Source: a virus. From it: a DNA stretch of 64,000 nucleotides. This document shows positions 1-6,909 of this stretch, piece after piece. The notes under the pieces are model-generated. The model saw only the letters and a list, made by a program, of their open reading frames with translations, ran no database searches and had not been told where the DNA came from. The stretch spans positions 1 through 64,000 of IMG/VR virus record IMGVR_UViG_3300037201_000018. One strand, given 5' to 3'. Both the position numbers and the translations under genes were made by a program. The number at the start of each line of letters is the position of its first letter. Within the stretch, counting starts at the first letter, position 1.

Positions 1-1
1 C

Positions 2-127
2 GATGACAATCGAATTCAACCGAGCAAAATCTTAGAACTACAGATGTACAGTAAGACTCCTTATAATTCTGTCCTGCTGATCGCCTGGTTGGTTGTAAAG
101 AGCTACTTGAGACCGGGGAGACTGTGA
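2..127 (+). CDS. C-terminal end of an upstream gene (partial)
   Basis: An open frame enters from the left edge and closes with TGA one base before the next ATG. About 41 residues are visible, with a hydrophobic stretch (SVLLIAWLVV) followed by a basic tail. The junction reads GGGGAGACTGTGAGATG, so the ribosome site of the next gene would lie inside this frame, as elsewhere in this block. In many phages the gene just upstream of the portal is the large terminase, but nothing here identifies it. Confidence 0.35.
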   Translation, partial: DDNRIQPSKILELQMYSKTPYNSVLLIAWLVVKSYLRPGRL

Positions 128-128
128 G

Positions 129-497
129 ATGGGTAAGCAGCCGCTGACTCCGGAAGAGCTGACTTCTTGTCGTAGAGAAGGGATCATCTTCTGTTTCGGA
201 GTTCTACACGACTTAAAAGAACTGGGATTGACCGACGTAGCATTCGACATCACTCCAGACAAGGGAATGGCACACTATGAATCTGTCAAAGATGATTGGA
301 AGCGGTTCGTGGGAGAACAGCCGTTCTGTAATATGCTCATCATATGGGAGATCTCCAGACACGAAGAGTTCTGCGAGGGATCTGCTAAATTAGCGAGACG
401 CTACAAACTGATCGGTGATTTCAATCACTTCTCGCCCAAGAAATCTGAGTCAACCAACGAATCGATAATCAGGTTCCATTTTGGCGGATTCTACTGA
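129..497 (+). CDS. hypothetical protein, 122 aa
   Basis: ATG preceded by GGGGAGA at good spacing. A soluble mixed-composition protein with no motif I recognise; the middle (MLIIWEISRHEEF) looks like a folded alpha/beta core. It is the first complete gene upstream of the portal, within the same transcriptional run. Function unknown. Confidence 0.7.
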   Translation: MGKQPLTPEELTSCRREGIIFCFGVLHDLKELGLTDVAFDITPDKGMAHYESVKDDWKRFVGEQPFCNMLIIWEISRHEEFCEGSAKLARRYKLIGDFNHFSPKKSESTNESIIRFHFGGFY

Positions 498-514
498 TAA
501 AACTGGAGACTGTG

Positions 515-763
515 ATGGTATTCATCCAGAACAACGATAGGGTCATGACGCCTGATCAATACAGTCCCCCACTGACTGACCAGCAGATTGAGACTCTCAC
601 GATCCGCGGGTATACACACGACACTGAGATCGAGGCGATGGAGAGGTGCTGCGAGTGGATTAAGTCGAGTCGTGCCGGAATGAAGAGTGCATACATCAGG
701 CTAGGTAAGCAACTGAAAGAAGTACGGACCAAGCTGAACTCTCTGAAAGCTAAGAGCGACTAG
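515..763 (+). CDS. hypothetical protein, 82 aa, helical
   Basis: ATG chosen over the adjacent GTG at 512 because GGAGA lies at better spacing for ATG. The C-terminal half is charged and predicted helical (IRLGKQLKEVRTKLNSLKAKSD), a likely coiled coil. It sits just before the portal gene, where small packaging accessory proteins can occur, but there is no sequence link to a known family. Confidence 0.65.
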   Translation: MVFIQNNDRVMTPDQYSPPLTDQQIETLTIRGYTHDTEIEAMERCCEWIKSSRAGMKSAYIRLGKQLKEVRTKLNSLKAKSD

Positions 764-775
764 AACGGATCGATC

Positions 776-3481
776 ATGACGGAAGGCAATGGAGACGATC
801 GAGGTAGATTAACAGCAAATGAAGAGCGCAAGCAGTTCCCCGAGGGGATGTATCCACAGCAACGGCTGACCCATGCCGAGGAGGACGCGCTCTGGTCCCA
901 CGTGATGGACTACGTCGAGAACGCGGGGATGGCACGCAACGACGGGCCGCAGCAGGGGTCGATCACCAGTCGCAACGAGCTGTTCCGAGCCTGGAGGCAC
1001 AACCCGCTCCGGCTGATCAGCGAGGAGTGCGGCTATCCGGACACGATGGCGATCGAGCCAGACACGTACCGGACGTTCTACGACCGTGAACCGATCGCGA
1101 CTCTGGTCTGTCAACTCTTACCGCGTGAGTCGTGGCAGGTATCTCCGCGGGTCTATGAGGACGAGGACCCGCAGAACGAGACCCCCTTCGAGAAGAGGTG
1201 GGCTGAAATCGACCGACTGCTTCACGGTCAGAGTTGGTATCGAGACATGAAGGGTTCCCAAATCTGGGAGCACCTGAGGAGGGCGGATGAGTTATCAGGG
1301 ATTGGTAGCTTCGGGGTTTTACTCATGGGATTCAATGATGGACGTCGGTTGGATGAACCTGTACCAGGGGCACTTGGGGGAGGTACGCAGTTCGACACTG
1401 GAGGCGAACCCCTTTCACGTGTTGGCGTCTACTCCGGCGAGAAGGAAGGTCCACAGAGCCAGTCACAAGGGGGTCCAGGCTCAGGCGTCAACTCGCACAA
1501 GATCGGGAACCTCGTCGAGCCAAACAAGCTGACGCAGGGTGGACTGCCGCAGTATCGCTATGACAGCCAGCTGTTGGGTACTGACGCGCAGTACGTCGGC
1601 GTTCAACTCAGTCATGACATCATTCCCCCGAAGGGGAAGGGACAACAACTCGACCTACTATTCTTGAGGGCCTTCGATGAAAGTCTCGTCCAGATCGTCC
1701 AGTATGAAGCTGACCTTCGCAATCCACGATTTGGTCTCCCTGTCATGTATCGTATTACTCTTAATGATCCGCGGGAGCTGCACTCGGGAATTGGATTACC
1801 TCTTGCTACCATTAGGGTGCATTGGAGCCGCGTCATCCATCTCGCCGATAATCTTGGATCTTCTGAGATCTTTGGCGTCCCCCGGATGCGACCGGTCTTC
1901 AACCGACTGATCGACCTCGCGAAGGTCTACGGAGCCAGTGCACAGGGGTACTGGTACGGCGCGTTCATGGGCCTAGCATTCACGACGCATCCCCAGCTAG
2001 GTGGTGACGTGAAGATCGACGTGGCTCAGATGCGGCAGCAGTCGAGGGACTACTTCAAGCGACTGAACCGGGCGATCACCGCCAGCGGGATGAACGTGCA
2101 GCCCCTCGCACCGCAGGTCAGCGATCCGACGGCACAGATCAAGGCACTCTTGGAGTGCATCGCGATGCAACTGAGAGTCCCCATGCGGGTCTTCATGGGA
2201 TCAGAACGAGGTGAACTCGCCAGCAGTCAAGACATGCAGGCCCACAATGGTAGACTCGCGTTTAGGCAGAACAACTACCTGACGCCGAGGGTCATCATAC
2301 CGTTTGTGGACCGGTTGATTTCGGTTGGCGTGCTACCCGAGCCGAACAGCAAGGTCCCAACAGCAAATAAACGGATGAGAAGGTCTCTCATTGCTAACAA
2401 GAGGTACGGCTGGTGGACGACGTACCAGAGGTGGTTGGAGGGCGGCAACTGCGGAGGATACGAGGTTCACGAGGCCGAGCGAATTACGGTGAATGTGGAG
2501 TCCAAGGCCGAGAAGCGGCAGCTGCTGTTGGGATTGAGCCAAGAGGCTGACGCGACTGATCTGTATCCTCAGCCCGAGGCTTACGGTGGCCTGATCGTCC
2601 TGAACGAGGCCCCTCCGCAGGACGCTACTCAAGGACAAGGGGAGACAGACGAGGACCAAGCGGAAGATCCCACATCTGATGACGATGAATCAGACTCTAC
2701 GACCGAGGAAGCTTCGGGTGGGTACGTCGTGGACTGGCCAGATATGGAGGCCCTAACGGACGCTGAGAAGGCGGCCATCGCCCAGCAGCTCTCCTCCGCG
2801 CTGGCGACCTATGTCCAGTCGGGTGCCGAGAACGTGTGTCCTCCCGCGATCTTCATGAGTGCGATCATGAGGCTGGACGAGGAGACGGCCAACATGATGA
2901 TCGATGCCGCGATGGAAGCCCTGGAAGACCCCTCTGACCGGCTGACCCCTGACCCGATGGACCAGAAGGAACGAGAGAAGGAGGCTCACGAGACAGACCA
3001 GCAAGGCCAGCAACAGGGTCAGGAGCAGCAGGCCGAGAGCCACGACCAGAACCTCCAGCAAGGTCAAGAAGCTCACGAGAAGGCCATGAGCGAACCACCG
3101 CCGGACGAGGCCGATGAGGAGCCACCTGGCAAGCCTACGAGCAACGCCGACCGATCCAAGGCCGAGGCGTTCATGAGGAAGTACATGGGAACCGTAACGG
3201 GCAACGAGAAGGATGCGCTGGGACATGGGTCTGATGCTAAAGGGGAACGATCGCTGATAAGGAAAGGTAAAAAAGAATCTAGGCAGCAGAAAAAGTCAGA
3301 CGAAATCCATCTCAAGAAGCTAGAAGGAAAGTCACCAGAGGAAGTCAATCAACTCATAGCGACTGACCACTACATTGGGGCAGCTATGAGTCGGCAGGGG
3401 ATGAAATCATCTGACTTCAAGAGTCCGCCCGCGGGACCGATGCCTCCGGGGAGCAGCGACAAGGAACAGACTGGGGCGTAG
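776..3481 (+). CDS. portal protein with long C-terminal extension
   Basis: Predicted dodecameric portal through which DNA is packaged. The core (about residues 60-560) has the look of DUF1073/phage_portal_3-type portals: a clip/stem-like region, then MRVPMRVFMGSERGEL near residue 470, the usual position of this loop before the C-terminal helices. At 901 residues it is much longer than a typical 450-550 residue portal. The extra part is acidic (residues 600-660), Gln/Glu-rich (about 730-780), then carries the peptide NEKDALGHGSD at residue 810 followed by a Lys-rich tail. The same peptide recurs in the prohead protein at 12150-16127, so this tail is probably an added module. Portal call is by recognition of family features, not alignment. 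Confidence 0.75.
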   Translation: MTEGNGDDRGRLTANEERKQFPEGMYPQQRLTHAEEDALWSHVMDYVENAGMARNDGPQQGSITSRNELFRAWRHNPLRLISEECGYPDTMAIEPDTYRTFYDREPIATLVCQLLPRESWQVSPRVYEDEDPQNETPFEKRWAEIDRLLHGQSWYRDMKGSQIWEHLRRADELSGIGSFGVLLMGFNDGRRLDEPVPGALGGGTQFDTGGEPLSRVGVYSGEKEGPQSQSQGGPGSGVNSHKIGNLVEPNKLTQGGLPQYRYDSQLLGTDAQYVGVQLSHDIIPPKGKGQQLDLLFLRAFDESLVQIVQYEADLRNPRFGLPVMYRITLNDPRELHSGIGLPLATIRVHWSRVIHLADNLGSSEIFGVPRMRPVFNRLIDLAKVYGASAQGYWYGAFMGLAFTTHPQLGGDVKIDVAQMRQQSRDYFKRLNRAITASGMNVQPLAPQVSDPTAQIKALLECIAMQLRVPMRVFMGSERGELASSQDMQAHNGRLAFRQNNYLTPRVIIPFVDRLISVGVLPEPNSKVPTANKRMRRSLIANKRYGWWTTYQRWLEGGNCGGYEVHEAERITVNVESKAEKRQLLLGLSQEADATDLYPQPEAYGGLIVLNEAPPQDATQGQGETDEDQAEDPTSDDDESDSTTEEASGGYVVDWPDMEALTDAEKAAIAQQLSSALATYVQSGAENVCPPAIFMSAIMRLDEETANMMIDAAMEALEDPSDRLTPDPMDQKEREKEAHETDQQGQQQGQEQQAESHDQNLQQGQEAHEKAMSEPPPDEADEEPPGKPTSNADRSKAEAFMRKYMGTVTGNEKDALGHGSDAKGERSLIRKGKKESRQQKKSDEIHLKKLEGKSPEEVNQLIATDHYIGAAMSRQGMKSSDFKSPPAGPMPPGSSDKEQTGA

Positions 3482-3508
3482 GTTAAAATAGACGTGAAGG
3501 AGACGACG

Positions 3509-3727
3509 ATGCGAGGAAGCTTGAAGTCCAAGGCCCACGCGGAGAGAGCCAAGATGGAGGGGATCTTTAGGATTCGAGAGCGAGTCTCTCCCAGGTGGCT
3601 GACGCTGGACAAGAGTCGTAATGACGTCTTCAACTGGCTGATGGGCGGCAGGGAGCGTAAGACCCTGAGACAGCAGAGGTGGGCCAAGATCGTCTACAAG
3701 CGCAGACGGTTGGAAGTCGTAGAATAA
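3509..3727 (+). CDS. small basic hypothetical protein, 72 aa
   Basis: ATG at 3509 follows AAGGAG seven bases upstream; an earlier in-frame start would bury this site. Very basic (RERKTLRQQRWAKIVYKRRRLEVVE), so nucleic acid binding is possible but unproven. Lies between the portal gene and the sigma factor gene. Confidence 0.6.
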   Translation: MRGSLKSKAHAERAKMEGIFRIRERVSPRWLTLDKSRNDVFNWLMGGRERKTLRQQRWAKIVYKRRRLEVVE

Positions 3728-3739
3728 CTGGAGAAGGCT

Positions 3740-4126
3740 ATGAACAAAGAGAAAGCGATTGCTTATCTGAGGAACTGGAGGAATAGCGGCCCTGGGAATT
3801 GTTCAAACCTATTGCCATTGATCATTGACTTACTACTGGAAGGCCAATCAGAACCGACCAAGCCGCAGACCTACGGTGAGAAGATCGCTGAGGAGAGGAT
3901 CACAGTGGGCGAGACGAGTAACTACGCTCGACTGACAAGCAAAGACGAAACCTTCGACGTTTGTTCTACATCCATGAGAAACGGATTGGATAGCAAGTTG
4001 AAATCATTCTTCTCATTGGATAGCAAGTTGAAATCATTCTTCTCAGCTGCACTCGACGAGGCGTTCGAGGCAGAGAAAGCTGCTGGAGTGAGCGAGTACA
4101 TTACAAGTCGAGAGAGACCAGAGTGA
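3740..4126 (+). CDS. hypothetical protein with internal tandem duplication
   Basis: A 128-residue soluble protein with a conventional start and a GTGA overlap with the next gene. A 10-residue unit (LDSKLKSFFS) occurs twice in tandem because of a perfect 30-base duplication. The C-terminus (AALDEAFEAEKAAG) is predicted helical. No family recognised. Confidence 0.65.
   Translation: MNKEKAIAYLRNWRNSGPGNCSNLLPLIIDLLLEGQSEPTKPQTYGEKIAEERITVGETSNYARLTSKDETFDVCSTSMRNGLDSKLKSFFSLDSKLKSFFSAALDEAFEAEKAAGVSEYITSRERPE
3986..4045 (+). repeat. perfect 30-bp tandem duplication
   Basis: Two identical in-frame 30-base copies (3986-4015 and 4016-4045), each beginning TTGGATAGCAAG. No mismatch separates them, so the duplication is recent or error-prone at this spot. 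It lengthens the protein by ten residues without breaking the frame. Confidence 0.95.
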
Positions 4127-4881
4127 TCAAGCGAACCCATACACCTAGTAAGTGTCCGCTCTCCCGAGAGGAGGAGAATCAGCTCGTGGAAGCCGCGAAG
4201 GGCGGGGACGCGGTTGCCTTCGACCGGCTGTGGGAGACGTTCAAGTACATGGGCTTGAGGGTCGTGATCGCGAGGTGTCGCTTCGGGTTTACCAACGACG
4301 AGCGGGATCAGGTGATCAGGATCAGTCTGTGGGACGCTGTGAGGAAGTTCGACCCTTCCCGCAGGATCAGGTTCGGGACCTATGTGTTCAACTGGTTCAG
4401 GCAGGGAGCGAACAGGCTGTTGGACAACGAGGGATGTCGTATCATCAGAGTCCCGCGGACCCAAGCGACGACGACTTCGAGGACAGGATGCAAGCGGAAG
4501 TATCTGGATAGAACAACAGACGCCAAGCGGAGGATGCGGGAGGCCGCGATCTTCAGCTTGAGTACCGAGGCGAAGAGCGGAAGACCGAGACACGAAGGCG
4601 TCTCCAGCAGAGATCAGCTTGAAGTCTGGGAAGAGGTAGACACCAAGCTAGAAGTCGAAGCGACTCATGCACGATTGCGGCTAGTTCTCAGCGAACGATC
4701 GGTGAGCATCCTGGAACGTCGAGCTAGTGGGATGACGTTGAGGGCGATAGCGGAGTCTGAGGGAATAACCCACGAGCGAGTTAAGCAGATCCAGGTCAAC
4801 GCGATCATCAAGTTGCAACGGAGGTATCCAAGTCTCCTGCGTTGTACGAGTCGTAGGAACAGCTCAAGGAGGGCAGTATGA
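4123..4881 (+). CDS. sigma-70 family RNA polymerase sigma factor-like protein
   Basis: 252 residues starting at a GTG that overlaps the upstream TGA. Region 2-like part at about residues 20-105: AFDRLWETFKYMG, then AVRKFDPSRRIRFGTYVFNWFRQGANRLL, matching the helix that binds core polymerase and melts the -10 element. Region 4-like helix-turn-helix at about 190-235: LSERSVSILERRASG then AIAESEGITHERVKQIQ. Family knowledge: such proteins redirect host polymerase to specific promoters. The segment between the regions is Arg/Thr-rich and diverged. It probably drives a class of phage promoters; its location inside the head-gene run is unusual. Confidence 0.8.
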   Translation: MIKRTHTPSKCPLSREEENQLVEAAKGGDAVAFDRLWETFKYMGLRVVIARCRFGFTNDERDQVIRISLWDAVRKFDPSRRIRFGTYVFNWFRQGANRLLDNEGCRIIRVPRTQATTTSRTGCKRKYLDRTTDAKRRMREAAIFSLSTEAKSGRPRHEGVSSRDQLEVWEEVDTKLEVEATHARLRLVLSERSVSILERRASGMTLRAIAESEGITHERVKQIQVNAIIKLQRRYPSLLRCTSRRNSSRRAV

Positions 4882-5120
4882 AAGTGGTGCTCATCGACGG
4901 CTGCCAGGTGCCGCAGATCGTGATCCCCAAGAACTCGATTCACAAGTTCTCGATGGCTCAGGTTCCGATCGAGCTGGCTGAGTCGGGGATCGAGACGAAG
5001 GATAGACTCGTCCACTCGGTGACCTATGGCAAGCGAACGTATCACATGATCTGCTTCGACACGAACCTCTGGATAGACATGGAGACCGGCGACGTCGTTA
5101 CGATCGAGGTAAGCAAGTAG
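4878..5120 (+). CDS. hypothetical protein, 80 aa
   Basis: ATG overlaps the sigma gene stop, with AAGGAGG just upstream, so the two are probably translated together. The sequence is beta-rich and alternates hydrophobic and charged residues (VLIDGCQVPQIVIPKNSIHKF). Its coupling to the sigma factor hints at a related role, but no family is recognised. Confidence 0.65.
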   Translation: MKVVLIDGCQVPQIVIPKNSIHKFSMAQVPIELAESGIETKDRLVHSVTYGKRTYHMICFDTNLWIDMETGDVVTIEVSK

Positions 5121-5130
5121 GAACGACGAG

Positions 5131-5478
5131 ATGACAGATGAAAGAGAGTCGTATGGAAAGGATAGGATTGAGATGAATGAGGAAGCCCTGACCTGTGGGA
5201 CGTGCAGGAACTGGATCAAGTTGCCCCCGAACATCGCAGCCTTGAAGGAGGTCAGGGGGCAGTGTCGAGCGATCCCGCCTCAGGCGATGCCCTTGTACTC
5301 GGCAAGGCAGCAGATGACGAGCGAGGGCATGTTGCTGATCCTGACCCCAGTCCTCGACGCTCATAGTGTCAACGCGGCCTATCCAGTTCTTCCTCCCGAG
5401 TTCCCTGCCTGCGGTCAACACGTCAGGCGAGAGACCTGGCAGCAGGGGAACTACGACGCAGAGGAGGGAGTGCTGTGA
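5131..5478 (+). CDS. small Cys-containing protein, possible zinc site
   Basis: 115 residues. CGTCRNW near the N-terminus, a further Cys (GQCRAI), and CGQH near the end suggest one metal site made from distant pairs, a pattern seen in small phage zinc proteins. The centre is hydrophobic and Pro-rich. The last codons overlap the next gene. No function assigned. Confidence 0.6.
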   Translation: MTDERESYGKDRIEMNEEALTCGTCRNWIKLPPNIAALKEVRGQCRAIPPQAMPLYSARQQMTSEGMLLILTPVLDAHSVNAAYPVLPPEFPACGQHVRRETWQQGNYDAEEGVL

Positions 5479-5735
5479 TGCCGATGCCGATCGAGTGTTC
5501 ACTAGGTTCGCTGCCGTCAAAGGAAAGTCCTTGGTCGGTCAGCATGATCCCGGAAGAGGGAGCTGCGTTGCTGATGACCGAGTTGAAGTCAGTTCCAAGA
5601 TACTCGAACCTTTGGAGCTGGTTTAGGAAACGACCCACCTCTTATGACGTCATCTGTCGATTCGCGTTCAACTTCGATTTGCCAGTAGTTGAGACATTCA
5701 CGAACGTCACTTATCGTCCGAAGGGGATACTGTAA
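5478..5735 (+). CDS. hypothetical protein, 85 aa
   Basis: ATG overlaps the preceding TGA; a GTG one codon earlier is possible. Mixed composition with a Trp-rich centre (NLWSWFRKRPTSYDVICRFAFNFDLP). It ends in TAATG, so the next small gene starts inside its stop codon. Function unknown. Confidence 0.55.
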   Translation: MPMPIECSLGSLPSKESPWSVSMIPEEGAALLMTELKSVPRYSNLWSWFRKRPTSYDVICRFAFNFDLPVVETFTNVTYRPKGIL

Positions 5736-5884
5736 TGGTCAGTAAAACGAGGCAGATCCAAATCGGTTATCTAGCCGAAGGTCGTTGTGAGTGTGGGCGA
5801 ACGAAACGCCCAGATCGGTATCGCTGTGAAGTCTGCTTGGCAAAGCATCGTAGGATCAAGTTGGAGAAGAGACATGTCAGCTGA
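5735..5884 (+). CDS. tiny zinc-finger-like protein, 49 aa
   Basis: ATG overlaps the upstream TAA in TAATG. Two cysteine pairs, CEC and CEVC, spaced by a basic loop (GRTKRPDRYR), followed by a Lys/Arg/His-rich tail (KHRRIKLEKRH). This resembles a single zinc ribbon with a nucleic acid-binding tail. The next gene overlaps its last codons. No close family named. Confidence 0.6.
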   Translation: MVSKTRQIQIGYLAEGRCECGRTKRPDRYRCEVCLAKHRRIKLEKRHVS

Positions 5885-6110
5885 CAGACGTGAGATTGTC
5901 GTTCAGGATCAGGGGAAGATCGTCGTCGTGACTAACGACAAGGAAGTCGAACTGGGGATCGAGAGCCCCTGCTGCACCTGCGTCGCCCCCGTCTTCCGGT
6001 TGAACCTGTTCAGAGCGAGAGCCCTGAGAGCCGCACTGACAGACGCGATCGTCAACCTCGTCGGGACCGAGGCGAAGAGGAACGACTCGATCGAGGAGGA
6101 AGCTGAGTGA
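5874..6110 (+). CDS. hypothetical protein, 78 aa
   Basis: ATG at 5874 preceded by GGAGAAGAG, inside the end of the previous gene. N-terminal beta-rich half (IVVQDQGKIVVVTNDKEVELGI), a CCTC cluster, then a helical C-terminus (ARALRAALTDAIVNLVG). Ends GTGA, overlapping the following GTG start. Function unknown. Confidence 0.6.
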   Translation: MSADRREIVVQDQGKIVVVTNDKEVELGIESPCCTCVAPVFRLNLFRARALRAALTDAIVNLVGTEAKRNDSIEEEAE

Positions 6111-6424
6111 TCTACAACATGCAAAACACGTGTGACACTGGTAGGTTCGTCGAGAAGATCATCGACGCTGGGGGGAGGGTCGTGTCAAGTAACGAGGCGT
6201 CGTCTAAGATTGGAGCGATCGAGTGCGACACGGAGACCGGCAGGGTCTACGGCCTGAAGCGAGAGAATGGAAAGTACGTGTACTACTATGACAAGGGAGA
6301 GGCCGTGAGGATGACGGAGTACTTCCCTGCTCCGCTGCGAGTCGTCTTCTTTGACGATCCTAAGACACCCAAGCCTGAGACTTGGCGTGACCGCTCGCCG
6401 TTGTTGCGAGAGGGAGTCGAGTAG
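6107..6424 (+). CDS. hypothetical protein, 105 aa
   Basis: GTG start overlaps the previous stop. Mixed alpha/beta composition with Tyr-rich centre (GKYVYYYDKGEAV). Stop TAG directly abuts the GTG of the next gene, typical of tight phage operons. No motif recognised. Confidence 0.6.
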   Translation: MIYNMQNTCDTGRFVEKIIDAGGRVVSSNEASSKIGAIECDTETGRVYGLKRENGKYVYYYDKGEAVRMTEYFPAPLRVVFFDDPKTPKPETWRDRSPLLREGVE

Positions 6425-6691
6425 GTGACCAGTTCGCACTGTCCTTACAAGCTGCTCCCCGAGACACTGAGGATGTTTGTAGACACTGAGATCGCAGTAC
6501 AGACTGGTAAGGGAGTCTGGCCTGAGTTGAATTTCTTCACGCCTAACAAGGACGGCATACCTCCGCTGATGATGATCTATGATAGGCTGAAGAAGGAACC
6601 CAACCTCTCTGATGTCCACTACACAATCGGTCCTTACGGATTTAGCATGTGGGTCATGAAGACGATCGGCGGACACGTATTGGAGATATGA
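6425..6691 (+). CDS. hypothetical protein, 88 aa
   Basis: GTG start placed immediately after the previous stop. Compact soluble protein (LPETLRMFVDTEIAVQTGKGVWP; shown residues are part of the helical N-terminus). Ends TGATGA, overlapping the next ATG. Function unknown. Confidence 0.55.
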   Translation: MTSSHCPYKLLPETLRMFVDTEIAVQTGKGVWPELNFFTPNKDGIPPLMMIYDRLKKEPNLSDVHYTIGPYGFSMWVMKTIGGHVLEI

Positions 6692-6909
6692 TGAACTCGA
6701 TCAAGCTGCACCCCGACCACTGGGACGACTTCCGATTGAGGGAGTTCTCGGAAGCGATCGACGTTCACAACCGACGGTTCAGAGTCGGTAACGCTCAGAG
6801 CGAAGAGTCGATCACGGCTGAGGAACACGAGGAGCGAGAGAGTCGCATCCCACTGTACGCCGAGAGAGCTAAGGAACGTCTCAACCTGTTCACGGGGAAG
6901 GGTAACTGA
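6691..6909 (+). CDS. hypothetical protein, 72 aa, charged
   Basis: Two ATG codons occur in a row; the site TTGGAGA upstream suits either. Strongly charged and helical (EEHEERESRIPLYAERAKERL), a likely coiled coil. Its TGA overlaps the ATG of the giant MuF protein, so translation of the two is probably coupled. Confidence 0.55.
   Translation: MNSIKLHPDHWDDFRLREFSEAIDVHNRRFRVGNAQSEESITAEEHEERESRIPLYAERAKERLNLFTGKGN

Noticed and set aside
2753-3226. 157-residue minus-strand ORF in the portal C-terminus
   Set aside because: Leu/Arg/Val-rich shadow of the Gln/Glu-rich tail; no start signal and no motif.
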